Below are positions 33,201-41,401 of a DNA stretch of 64,000 nt, in pieces. The notes under the pieces are model-generated. The model did not search any database and was not told the DNA's origin. It saw only the letters and a program-made list of their open reading frames with translations. Numbering within the stretch: position 1 is the stretch's first letter; every line of letters begins with the position of its first letter. Made by a program: the position numbers and the translations under genes. This DNA is from an uncultured Myxococcales bacterium (GTDB lineage Bacteria; Myxococcota_A; UBA9042; CAIXZC01), in assembly GCA_903895725.1 (NCBI GenBank), contig CAITUV010000007.1:62001-126000 (forward strand), read 5' to 3'.

Positions 33201-34151
33201 CTCCTATCCGGTTGCCTTCTTGATGCCACTGCGTCGGCCGGAGTCGTGTTGGATGGAGTGGCATCGAAGTTGACCGCTTCGGGGACGGTGGTCCGGGGCA
33301 CCCAGCCCCAACTGGATGGACAACACGGCGTGGGACTTGCGGTTCAAAGTGGTGCCTCTGCCTTCATCTCGGAATGTGCCTTTCAGGGGAATTCCGGTGT
33401 GGCGGGGCTGGCGTTGGGAAGCGGCACAAGCATGGCGTTGTCCGCCACGATCATTGAGGACACGAAGGATGATGGAAATCTTGCCGGACACGGTCTGCAG
33501 GTTTCCGGCGGAGCGAAAGCAGGCGTGGAAGGGTGCGTGCTTCGACGCAATCACGAGGCCGGTATCATGGGTGCCGATGCGGGGACCACCGTCACCGTGG
33601 CCGGCAGTCTGGTGTCCGCAACCCTGTCCAGACCGGACGGTTCCCGTGGAATCGGTATCACGGCCCAGGACGGTGCGGCGGTATCCGTCAGGAGTTCGTG
33701 TGCAAACGAGAACACCACCGCAGGGGTGCTCGTGACCGGTCCCGGCTCGGCCGCCGTCCTGGAAGCGTCAGCGGTTCTCTCCACCAGCAGCGGGGGAGCA
33801 GAACATGCCAGAAGTTCGTTCCAGGTCTATGGGGACGGCCTTGTCGCCGACGACGGAGGTGAGCTCGATTTGGTCTCGGTGCTTGTCTCCGGAAACGCCC
33901 GCAATGGCATCTACTACAACCAATCCTCCGGCAGCGTGACCGACTCGGTCATTGTTGGCAACGACTTCTACGGCTTGGCGATGGAGGAATGTGCCGATCA
34001 GGTCACCTGGGAGGGGTTGGGGAACCACGTCGTGGGCAATGCCTCGGCGTTGCCGCCGGACAAGGCGGCGCAGGTTACGACGTCCACTGGCGGTATGGCT
34101 GTGCCGCCTACTCCGGAAATGATCGAAATTCCGACCGGGCCGCTTGACTAG
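30288..34151 (+). CDS. Giant beta-helix lipoprotein, paralogue 1 of 3
   Basis: The 1287 residues begin with lipobox VVGC (Cys21). Residues about 45-260 are a Cys/Gly/Pro-rich head with recurring GGGC, ACPKLWDPEADV and CGPG units. A 'VVYVNATSGC' entry strand follows, and about 950 residues of right-handed beta-helix, with coil motifs such as VVR.T....G.G..V..GA and LL.GN...G. The C-terminal block (NARNGIYYNQSSGSV to STGGMAVPP) is nearly identical to paralogue 2, but the final residues differ (IEIPTGPLD). ATG 30288 has GGAGG 8 bases upstream. Beta-helices of this type often bind or cleave polysaccharide or act as adhesins; nothing here decides which. Confidence 0.82.
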   Translation: MRAAQTVLLLVHAALGVVVGCGGPKGEKGVSPGDASVEVDAGEVVEACPDGLIAWPGGGCAPLVDECENPWELPLIGGGCVAIGPRACPKLWDPEADVDCEPGQLMEYDGNACPEGFVLTEDEVACIPFFEESCGEMEIPVLGGGCKKVGPNWYDPEAPNGGLDVPYFDECGPGLLALKGGGCVQVGPRACPKLWDPEADVECEVGDLLPCPEGWSESEDGIYCDPKYGECGPGERALVGGGCERVLPLVGDCPPSTYADVPNEAANVVYVNATSGCAEGCGSMAAPHSSISAALDAAPDGAWVLVAAGNYEEGLLVTRPVHVLGVCAGSVLVSGLVQVAGGDIVPDLQAGICVLDSAGVELTGLTISSPGIGLAVVGAQDVSVHDVEVTGSVARGILVAGTDASASLVRIWMHDTLEDLETQKAGGLWILGGAKVDLHQALLEETTGSAIGAFDDGTFLTVSETVVRGTHPWSDQTGGFGLGVDSGPTVKISECLFESNRDVAVVAWGQATTLDLTNSVVRNTNSRPDVPTGYGMQVSEATVTVSDSLFDGNSATGILANGLWGYLATSGTTVRDTKDVDGQGYGTAIQVQGGSEWSAAGCLVEGSTLLGLAVVGQETKAGVRGILVRDTVAVSDGTEGAGLEVAYSASASLVNCLVEGNFGMGLHAYGAETQVQIASSVFRHTMGSQAVEPNVFVDGASVTGSDSLFEGGRGFGVMLQGEAGAAVFGASVVRNTNPSDEGGVGGAFQVSAGASLDLAGCSLENNVGVGISVAGAGSKVVAGASVVLATASNGPSAPGYGLALQDGAAAELSGSLLSANVGAGAAAGGKGVNLQVIDTVVRDTTSDAQGQFGVALNPIDGASMTVSGSLLTGNRGAAIEAHGAGTSIQVEGSVVEETVPDESGVGGYGLSAALGATATVKGSLFARNKRTGVLVWDSGTSVQLSGSCIRSAVPEDELDGIGAGVFGGGELLLSGCLLDATASAGVVLDGVASKLTASGTVVRGTQPQLDGQHGVGLAVQSGASAFISECAFQGNSGVAGLALGSGTSMALSATIIEDTKDDGNLAGHGLQVSGGAKAGVEGCVLRRNHEAGIMGADAGTTVTVAGSLVSATLSRPDGSRGIGITAQDGAAVSVRSSCANENTTAGVLVTGPGSAAVLEASAVLSTSSGGAEHARSSFQVYGDGLVADDGGELDLVSVLVSGNARNGIYYNQSSGSVTDSVIVGNDFYGLAMEECADQVTWEGLGNHVVGNASALPPDKAAQVTTSTGGMAVPPTPEMIEIPTGPLD

Positions 34152-34239
34152 GAAGGCGTGCAGGAGGTGGGGCAGATCGGTGCGACCAGGGGCCGGCCAG
34201 GGCGACGCATCGGACCGATAGAGAGCGGGAGGTTCGCAC

Positions 34240-37200
34240 ATGAGACGAGTCTTTCCAGGATTGACCTCGATGGTTGTCCTATCGGCAATGACCCTTGCTT
34301 GTAGCGGGCCGAAGGGAGGCGCCGACGCGCTTCCATCCGATGTCACAGCATCCGATGCCGACGCCGCTGATGCCACCGGGTGCCCCGACGGCCTCATCGC
34401 CTGGCCCGGCGGCGGTTGTGTCCCTCGGGTCGACGAGTGCCCGAATCCCTGGGATCTGCCTCCAATCGGCGGCGGATGCGTGGCCATTGGACCCCGTGCA
34501 TGCCCGAAGCTGTGGGACCCTGAAGCGGATGTTGACTGCGAGCCGGGCCAGCTCATGGAGTATGACGGAAAGGCATGCCCGGAAGGCTTCGTGCTGACCG
34601 AGGACGAGGTCGCGTGCATCCCGTTTTTCGCCGAGGACGGGGTGTGTGGGGAGATGGAGATCCCCGTGCTGGGTGGCGGATGCAAGAAGGTGGGGCCGGA
34701 TTGGTACGACCCCGAGGCGCCGAACGGGGGGCTCGATGTGCCCTACTTCGACGAGTGCGGACCGGGCCTGCTGGCGCTCGAAGGGGGAGGGTGCGTGCAG
34801 GTGGGGCCGAGGGCATGCCCGAAGCTGTGGGATCCTGAGGCGGACGTGGGCTGCAAGGTCGGGGACGTGCTGCCCTGTCCGGAGGGGTGGAGCGAGAGCG
34901 ACGACGGCATGTACTGCGATCCCACGTACGGGGAGTGCGGTCCAGGAGAACGCTCACTGGTCGGCGGCGGATGTGAGCGGGTCGTGCCGCTGGCCGAGGA
35001 TTGCCCGCCCGGGCCCTTCCCCCAGGTGCCGGAGGGGGCAAAGGACGTCGTGTACGTGAGTGCCGCTTCGACGTGCACCGAGGGCTGCGGTGCGCAGGAG
35101 GCACCGTTCCCGACCATCGCTGCGGCGCTGGAAGCGGTGCCCGACGGGGGGTACGTGCTCGTTGGGGCGGGGGCGTATTCGGAGGGGCTGCTGATCCAGA
35201 AGCCGGTGCACGTAGTGGGGCTGTGCTCTGCCAGCGTCAAGCTCTCAGGAACTGACCCGGGACCCGAGCTCCCCTCTGTCGCGTTCTCCCTCGCCGGCGT
35301 CTGGGTTGCGAACACTCAAGGAGTGGAACTAGGGGGTATTGCCATCGAGTCGCAAGGAGTCGGCCTGGCGGCAGTCCAGAGCAAGGAAATTTCCGCCCAC
35401 GACATCGAGCTCGTCGGCAGCAGCGGCGCAGCAGTATATGCGGGTTCCAAGGCTGAAGTTCAGTTGGAGCGGCTATGGATACACGATACGAAACAGGGCG
35501 AGAAGCCATCGCAGTATGGTTACGGTGTCGAGGTGACCGACGGCGGCAAAGTGGCCTTGCGAAGCTCGCTCGTCGAGGAAGCTCGAGGCACCGGGGTGGA
35601 TGCCCGGGACAAGTGGACTTTCCTGGAAGTGAAGAATGTCACCGTGAGGAACACGCAGTCAACGGAGAGCGGCCTGGTCGGCATGGGGGGCGCTGCTGCC
35701 CTCGGTGCGGAGCTATCCATCACCGAGTCGCTGCTGGAGCTGAACAGACGTGAAGGTGTCGCTTGTGGAACCCCCGGTACAAAGGTCTTTGTGGACTCTT
35801 CGGTGATCCGGGACACACATCCAGACACGGGAGGCCACTTCGGATTCGGGATCTCGGCCGCCCAGGGGTGTGCGTTGTCCGTTCGTGGGACGTTGCTCGT
35901 GCAAGACACGGTGGCGGGCATCAACGTGGAGGGACCAGGTACGGCTGCCACCATAGTGGCCAGTGTCGTGGACGGCACGCAATCCGATGCCGGGGGCCAC
36001 TACGGTATGGGCGTCCAGGCGGTCGACGGCTGCGTAGCACAGGTCTTCGGCAGCCTTGTTCGAAGCAACCGTCAGAATGGTATTCTGGCCGCAGGACCAG
36101 GGACGCTTCTCGCCGTTGCCGGTGGTCTTGCCACGGGCACACTTCCTGCGGCGTCGTCCGACTTCGCAGCGGGTCTATGGGCCAGTGATGGTGCCAAGGT
36201 GGAGGCCTCTTTCTCGGTATTGGATGGGAACAGCTGTTACGGTGCGGCGGTGTCGCAGCCGGGGGCGACCGTCGAGCTGACGTCGTGCGCGGTGAGAGGA
36301 ACGGTTCCTGCGGGGAATCCCGACGGTGCCGCAGGTCTGCTTGCTCTGTCCGGTGGGAGGCTGACCGCCAATTCCCTCCTTGTCGAGGGGAACTCGTGCG
36401 TGGGGCTTGCACTGGCGGACCCCGGAACCGCGGTGGAGGTGATCGGAGGCACGATACGGGGAACCTCACGGACATCGTATGACATGGGCGGATACGGCGT
36501 TCAGGCCGCCGGTGGAGCCACCTTATACGCGTCGCATCTACTCCTCCTCGGGAATGAAAGCACGGGTGTGCAGGTCTCCGGAAACGGGAGCCAGGTCACC
36601 CTCGACGGAAGTCTCGTTGGAATGAGTCCTCCTGGCCCGAATCCCGATGTGGCCGGACTCGGGATTTTGGCCGTGGACGAAGCGACGCTGGCGATCGATG
36701 GGTGCCTGCTGGAGATGAACGGGGGTCTCCACGCACATGGCACGGGAACGCACGTATCAGTCGTTGGAAGCGTGATTCGCGACACGCTTCAGTTCGAGAC
36801 AGGGAGTGCCGCTTGCGGCTTGCTTGCTTCCTCCGGATGCTCCGTGGCTCTTCAATCGACGCTTCTCGAAAGAAATCTGCATGTCGGAGTCGGGGCGGGG
36901 GGACCGGGAACCGCCGTGACCCTCGACGATTCGGCGGTTCTTGGAACGCTCCCCGGCGACTACTCTGGACTCGGCAGAGCCATTGAGATGACTCAGGGGG
37001 TCGAGGGCTCACTGACCAACAGTCTGATTGAGGCCTCTGGCGACGTGGTCATGCTCGTGGGCGAGACGGGAACTGCGGTGAGTGTCGACGGGAGCGTATT
37101 CCGGGCCTCTTCGAAGCAGGGAGCTCTGGACCACGTGGGCGGCGTCGGCGCACAAGAAGGAGCCGTGCTCACGATCGCACGGAGTCTGGTGGAGGGGCTT

Positions 37201-38079
37201 GTCCACGGGGCAGTCAGGGCGGTGGGGCCGAACACGACAGTGACGATGGATTCGGACCTGGTCAGGCGGTCGTTCGATGCCGGTCTTGTCGCCAGCGATG
37301 GAGGGACTCTCACCGCAGCGAAGGTGGGGGTGGAGTCGTGCTCCGGCGTTGCGATAGCGACCGATGGAACAGGCTCGTATCTGGCTCTTGATGCCTCCGT
37401 TTTGCGCGAAAATGAGGGACTCGGAGCTCAGAGCAAGGGCGGTTCCTCTCTATGGACTTCGGGCGTCTTGGTTGATCGGAGCAGCTCGATGGGCCTCCTC
37501 GTTTCCGAGTCTGGCACTGCCGCAGAGTTGAGGGGGACGATCATCCGCGGCACAAGTCCGAGTGCCGAAGGGAGCCTGGGAGTGGGACTGGTGGTCCAGA
37601 ATACTGCCAGCGGCAGCCTGCTCTCGTGCCTGCTAGCTGACAACTCGACTGCCGGTGTCATGTCCTGGGGTTTCTCCCATACCACCGTGGACCAGAGCGC
37701 CGTGACCCACACGTTGGCGGCCGGAATGGACCACGTGGTCGGTGGCAAACAGGTCTACGGCGACGGGCTGATGGCTGGAAATGGCGGCGAACTGGTCATG
37801 GACGAGACCATCGTGTCGGACAACGCCCGCAACGGCGTCTACTACAACCAGTCCTCCGGCAGCGTGACCAACTCTGTCATAGTCGGCAACGACTTCTACG
37901 GTCTGGCCATGGAGGAGTGCGCCGGCCAGGTCGCGTGGGAGGGGAAGGAGAACCATGTTATCGGCAATGCCAGTGCGTTGCCGCCGGACAAAGCTGCCCA
38001 GGTAACTACATCCACCGGCGGGATGGCCGTACCGCCGGCACCGGAGATGATCTGCATACCGCCGGAGTGCAACGAGTAG
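34240..38079 (+). CDS. Giant beta-helix lipoprotein, paralogue 2 of 3
   Basis: The 1279 residues start with lipobox TLAC (Cys21). The head (about 45-260) is almost the same, residue for residue, as in paralogues 1 and 3, while the beta-helix part has diverged strongly. The end is the shared NARNGVYYNQSSGSV block and the tail CIPPECNE. ATG 34240 follows GGGAGG, and the preceding gene ends 88 bases upstream. Its stop is 9 bases before the matrixin-like gene, so the two are very likely co-transcribed. The combination of constant head and end with a variable helix suggests diversification of a binding surface. Confidence 0.82.
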   Translation: MRRVFPGLTSMVVLSAMTLACSGPKGGADALPSDVTASDADAADATGCPDGLIAWPGGGCVPRVDECPNPWDLPPIGGGCVAIGPRACPKLWDPEADVDCEPGQLMEYDGKACPEGFVLTEDEVACIPFFAEDGVCGEMEIPVLGGGCKKVGPDWYDPEAPNGGLDVPYFDECGPGLLALEGGGCVQVGPRACPKLWDPEADVGCKVGDVLPCPEGWSESDDGMYCDPTYGECGPGERSLVGGGCERVVPLAEDCPPGPFPQVPEGAKDVVYVSAASTCTEGCGAQEAPFPTIAAALEAVPDGGYVLVGAGAYSEGLLIQKPVHVVGLCSASVKLSGTDPGPELPSVAFSLAGVWVANTQGVELGGIAIESQGVGLAAVQSKEISAHDIELVGSSGAAVYAGSKAEVQLERLWIHDTKQGEKPSQYGYGVEVTDGGKVALRSSLVEEARGTGVDARDKWTFLEVKNVTVRNTQSTESGLVGMGGAAALGAELSITESLLELNRREGVACGTPGTKVFVDSSVIRDTHPDTGGHFGFGISAAQGCALSVRGTLLVQDTVAGINVEGPGTAATIVASVVDGTQSDAGGHYGMGVQAVDGCVAQVFGSLVRSNRQNGILAAGPGTLLAVAGGLATGTLPAASSDFAAGLWASDGAKVEASFSVLDGNSCYGAAVSQPGATVELTSCAVRGTVPAGNPDGAAGLLALSGGRLTANSLLVEGNSCVGLALADPGTAVEVIGGTIRGTSRTSYDMGGYGVQAAGGATLYASHLLLLGNESTGVQVSGNGSQVTLDGSLVGMSPPGPNPDVAGLGILAVDEATLAIDGCLLEMNGGLHAHGTGTHVSVVGSVIRDTLQFETGSAACGLLASSGCSVALQSTLLERNLHVGVGAGGPGTAVTLDDSAVLGTLPGDYSGLGRAIEMTQGVEGSLTNSLIEASGDVVMLVGETGTAVSVDGSVFRASSKQGALDHVGGVGAQEGAVLTIARSLVEGLVHGAVRAVGPNTTVTMDSDLVRRSFDAGLVASDGGTLTAAKVGVESCSGVAIATDGTGSYLALDASVLRENEGLGAQSKGGSSLWTSGVLVDRSSSMGLLVSESGTAAELRGTIIRGTSPSAEGSLGVGLVVQNTASGSLLSCLLADNSTAGVMSWGFSHTTVDQSAVTHTLAAGMDHVVGGKQVYGDGLMAGNGGELVMDETIVSDNARNGVYYNQSSGSVTNSVIVGNDFYGLAMEECAGQVAWEGKENHVIGNASALPPDKAAQVTTSTGGMAVPPAPEMICIPPECNE

Positions 38080-38088
38080 GGAGATACC

Positions 38089-38928
38089 ATGCTCAGTTCT
38101 TTTCGCCAGCCGTCTTGGGGGTATTGCTGCCGCGTACGAATCGTGGGCTTTGGAGCGGCGGGGCGCAGGGTGAGGAAGGATGTCTTGCTGCTTGTGCTAT
38201 GCCTGACCCTGGCCGCGTGTTCTGATTCTTCCGGCTGGAGGGAGCCGCCGGACACCTCCCCGTCGGTGACGGGACAAGATGCGGTTCGGTTCGCACCGAC
38301 TACCACGCAGGAAGATTTCGCCGGAGTCGGGGGATACCATGTGTACACGACGCCGAAGAAGGGAGCAAAGACCTACTGGCATCTGGACGAGATCCCTCTG
38401 CACCTCGGGGCCAGCGGAACGCCGGACGTCCCATTTCCCGCTGTGCAGGAGGCCCTTCTCGCTGCCCTTAATGTTTGGAACGACGCGGTCTGCTTTCAGG
38501 ACCACGTGATCAGCTATGAAGGTACGACGAGCAAGGAAATGCGCTTCTTCTCCGAGGAGGGAGACGAGAACGTGCTGTTCTTCGTGACCGAGGAATGGCC
38601 GCATGCGGACACGGTCGTCGCGATGAGCACCCTGACTTTCCGCTCCCAGACCGGGGAAATCGTCGCAGCGGATCTCGAAATCAACAACGTTGACTATCAC
38701 TTCTCCGTTGGAGGATCGTCGGACGGGCTGGACCTTCAGTCCGTGCTCGAGAATGGGATTGGACATTTCCTCGGAATCATGGAGGTGGACAATCCGAAGT
38801 CCCCCATGGACAAGTCCGTTGCCGAGGGAGCGGTGAACCACGCTCTGACGGACAACGATCAAGCCTGCATCTGCTGTCTCTACGGAGACGACATGCCGAT
38901 AGTCATTTCGGATGGTGACTGTCTCTAG
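38089..38928 (+). CDS. Matrixin-like lipoprotein with degenerate zinc site
   Basis: Its 279 residues have a hydrophobic stretch and lipobox LAAC (Cys44). An alternative GTG start at 38170 would shorten the leader by 27 residues. The body matches secreted bacterial matrixins: LDEIPLHL, GTPDVPFPAVQEAL, LNVWN, then VAADLEINNVDYHF and DLQSVL. In matrixins the next residues are HExGHxxGxxH. Here they are ENGIGHFLGIME, with only His226 of the three zinc ligands kept, the catalytic Glu replaced by Gly223 and the third His by Glu232. The Met-turn (SPM, Met240) survives. It should not be a normal zinc protease; a binding or decoy role is inferred. It lies between beta-helix paralogues with 9- and 13-base gaps. 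Confidence 0.75.
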   Translation: MLSSFRQPSWGYCCRVRIVGFGAAGRRVRKDVLLLVLCLTLAACSDSSGWREPPDTSPSVTGQDAVRFAPTTTQEDFAGVGGYHVYTTPKKGAKTYWHLDEIPLHLGASGTPDVPFPAVQEALLAALNVWNDAVCFQDHVISYEGTTSKEMRFFSEEGDENVLFFVTEEWPHADTVVAMSTLTFRSQTGEIVAADLEINNVDYHFSVGGSSDGLDLQSVLENGIGHFLGIMEVDNPKSPMDKSVAEGAVNHALTDNDQACICCLYGDDMPIVISDGDCL

Positions 38929-38941
38929 TCGGGGGGCCAAC

Positions 38942-41401
38942 ATGAGAGATTCCGACAGGATGTGGGGGCCCGCGTCACGGAGTTCCCGTCTTCCCACGAT
39001 GCTGGCCGCAATCCTGTGTTTCTCGTGCGGCGGGCCGAGTACGGAGCGAGAGGTGCACTCTTCGGACGCGGTGACCGATGCCGATGCTGCCGACGCCACC
39101 CTGTGTCCCGACGGCCTCGTCGCCTGGCCGGGCGGCGGATGTGCCCCACGCATAGACGAGTGCCCGAATCCCTGGCAGCTGCCTCTGATCGGCGGCGGAT
39201 GCGTGGCCATTGGACCCCGTGCATGCCCGAAGCTGTGGGACCCGGAGGCCGACGTCGACTGCGAGCCGGGCCAGCTCATGGAGTATGACGGGAACGCATG
39301 TCCGGAAGGGTTTGTGCTGACCGAGAACGAGGTCGCGTGTATCCCGTTTTTCGCCGAGGACGGTGTGTGCGGGGAGATGGAGATTCCGGTGCTGGGGGGA
39401 GGATGCAAGAAGGTGGGGCCGGACTGGTACGACCCCGAGGCACCGAATGGGGGGCTCGATGTGCCCTACTTCGACGAGTGCGGGCCGGGCTTGCTGGCGC
39501 TCCAAGGGGGAGGGTGCGTGCAGGTGGGGCCGAGGGCATGCCCGAAGCTGTGGGACCCTGAGGCGGATGTGGACTGCGAGGTCGGGGACGTTCTCCCCTG
39601 TCCCGAGGGTTGGAGCGAGAGCGAAGACGGGATGTACTGTGACCCCGGGTACGCGGAGTGCGGCCCCGGCGAACGCTCACTGGTCGGGGGCGCATGCGAG
39701 CGCGTCGTGCCGCTTGCCGAAGATTGCCCGCCGGGACCGTTCCCTGAGGTGCCGGAGGGGGCAAAGGACGTGGTGTACGTGAGCGCCGCATCGACGTGTG
39801 TGGACGGGTGCGGGTCGACGGAGGCACCGTTCTCGACGATCACGGCCGCCGTGGAGGCGGTACCGGACGGGGGGTATGTGCTGGTGGGGGCGGGGGAGTA
39901 TCCGGAGGGGCTGGCCATCTCAAAGCCGGTGCATGTGGTCGGGCTGTGCTCGGCCAAGGTAGTGGTCACGGGGGTCGTGGACAGCGACGAGGGGGACCAA
40001 GGAGGGCCCGTCGTGGCAGGCGTTTTCGCGACCGTCTCGGGCGGCGTGAAACTCCAGGGGATCCAGGTGGCAGCTTCCGGGCAGGGAATCGTGGTGGGCG
40101 AGGGAGCGACGGTGGAGTTGTTGTCAGTCGAGGTCAAGGGTTCACTGGGTGCCGGCCTGCATCTCGTCAGCGGCATGGTCGACGGGAAGCGGCTGTGGGT
40201 GCACGATGTCAGCAGCATCGGGCAAACTGAGACGGCAGGGTACGGCGTCGTGGTAAACGGTCCGGCAGCCCTCGTGTTGAGCGAGTCCATTGTCGAGCAC
40301 GTCAGCGGCCAGGGAGTGCTGGCCACTGGGGCGGGCGCAGTTGCCACTCTTTCTGACAGCGCGCTGCGCGACATCCAACTGACCTCGGAGCAAGAAGGCG
40401 GAACCGGGATCCGCGCGGAAGACGGGGCTGTAGGCCATCTGGACGGGACTGTCGTCGAGCGAGCCAACACCTTCGGAGTCCGCGTCGCGGGACCCGGAAC
40501 TGAAATGCACATGGCCGACTGCACGGTGCGAGGCACCGCCCCCAACGCAGACGGGGAGGCCGTCGGCCTAGCGATCGGTGAGGGAGCGACGGCCGAGATC
40601 GTCAGAAGCTTGTTGGCAGGGAATGGAGGTGCTGGAGCCGTTGTGATGGACTTGGGAACATTGGTCTCGATGCGGCAGGTCGTCGTCTCCGACAACTCCC
40701 CGGGTGACGGCGGCACAGTGGGAGCAGGGCTCATGCTCTCCCATGGGGCGAGCCTGAACGTGGAGGGCAGTGCCATCGACTCCAACGGGGGCGGGGGGCT
40801 TGCGGCACGCGAGGCCGGCACTGTGGCCGAGGTAGACGGGTGCGTAGTCAGGAACAACTTCGCGATGACCTCTTGTCCTGAATGCGGCGCTGGGATCCTG
40901 GTATGCGAAGGCGCAGAGGTGCTGGCCTCACATACCGAGCTTGAGGCAAATGCGAGCGCAGGAATCGCATTGAGTGATGCGGAATCAGTCGCCGACTTGG
41001 ACCATGTGACCGTACGTGACACGCTCAACTCAGACCAGGGGGAGTCGTCGGGGCGGGGGGTGACAGCGGAGTCAGGAGCGACGGCTGCGGTGTCCCACTG
41101 CTGTCTGGAAGGTAATCGAGAGTGCGGAATAGTCGCCCTCAACCCGAGCACCTCGGTCTCAGTCCAGGACTCGGTCATCCGCAGGACCCTCCCTCGCTCC
41201 GCCGGAGAATGCGGCTACGGAGTGGTCGCCGGGACGGGAGCAGCGGTAGAAGTTGAGGACTCGGCCGTGCTTTCGAACACCGCTATCGGAGTGGTCGCGA
41301 GCGACAAGTCCACCAGAGTGATGCTGGACAACGTTGTGATCGGAGACAACAACGCCGGTGGACAGGCCTCGACCTCCGGGGGGGTGGCCGGGTCGCAGTA
41401 G
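38942..41401 (+). CDS. Beta-helix lipoprotein, paralogue 3, truncated C-terminus
   Basis: This copy has 819 residues, against 1287 and 1279 for its paralogues. Lipobox CFSC (Cys29) is imperfect; the Cys/Gly-rich head is nearly identical to the other two, and the beta-helix coils run normally until about residue 812. It then ends in GGVAGSQ, and its TAG stop lies inside sequence that is antisense to a Cys-rich repeat of the opposing gene. The conserved end block (YYNQSSGSV... and CIPPEC tail) is missing. ATG 38942 follows GGGGGG and is 13 bases after the matrixin-like gene. It is best read as a 3'-truncated gene rather than a short natural variant. Confidence 0.8.
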   Translation: MRDSDRMWGPASRSSRLPTMLAAILCFSCGGPSTEREVHSSDAVTDADAADATLCPDGLVAWPGGGCAPRIDECPNPWQLPLIGGGCVAIGPRACPKLWDPEADVDCEPGQLMEYDGNACPEGFVLTENEVACIPFFAEDGVCGEMEIPVLGGGCKKVGPDWYDPEAPNGGLDVPYFDECGPGLLALQGGGCVQVGPRACPKLWDPEADVDCEVGDVLPCPEGWSESEDGMYCDPGYAECGPGERSLVGGACERVVPLAEDCPPGPFPEVPEGAKDVVYVSAASTCVDGCGSTEAPFSTITAAVEAVPDGGYVLVGAGEYPEGLAISKPVHVVGLCSAKVVVTGVVDSDEGDQGGPVVAGVFATVSGGVKLQGIQVAASGQGIVVGEGATVELLSVEVKGSLGAGLHLVSGMVDGKRLWVHDVSSIGQTETAGYGVVVNGPAALVLSESIVEHVSGQGVLATGAGAVATLSDSALRDIQLTSEQEGGTGIRAEDGAVGHLDGTVVERANTFGVRVAGPGTEMHMADCTVRGTAPNADGEAVGLAIGEGATAEIVRSLLAGNGGAGAVVMDLGTLVSMRQVVVSDNSPGDGGTVGAGLMLSHGASLNVEGSAIDSNGGGGLAAREAGTVAEVDGCVVRNNFAMTSCPECGAGILVCEGAEVLASHTELEANASAGIALSDAESVADLDHVTVRDTLNSDQGESSGRGVTAESGATAAVSHCCLEGNRECGIVALNPSTSVSVQDSVIRRTLPRSAGECGYGVVAGTGAAVEVEDSAVLSNTAIGVVASDKSTRVMLDNVVIGDNNAGGQASTSGGVAGSQ

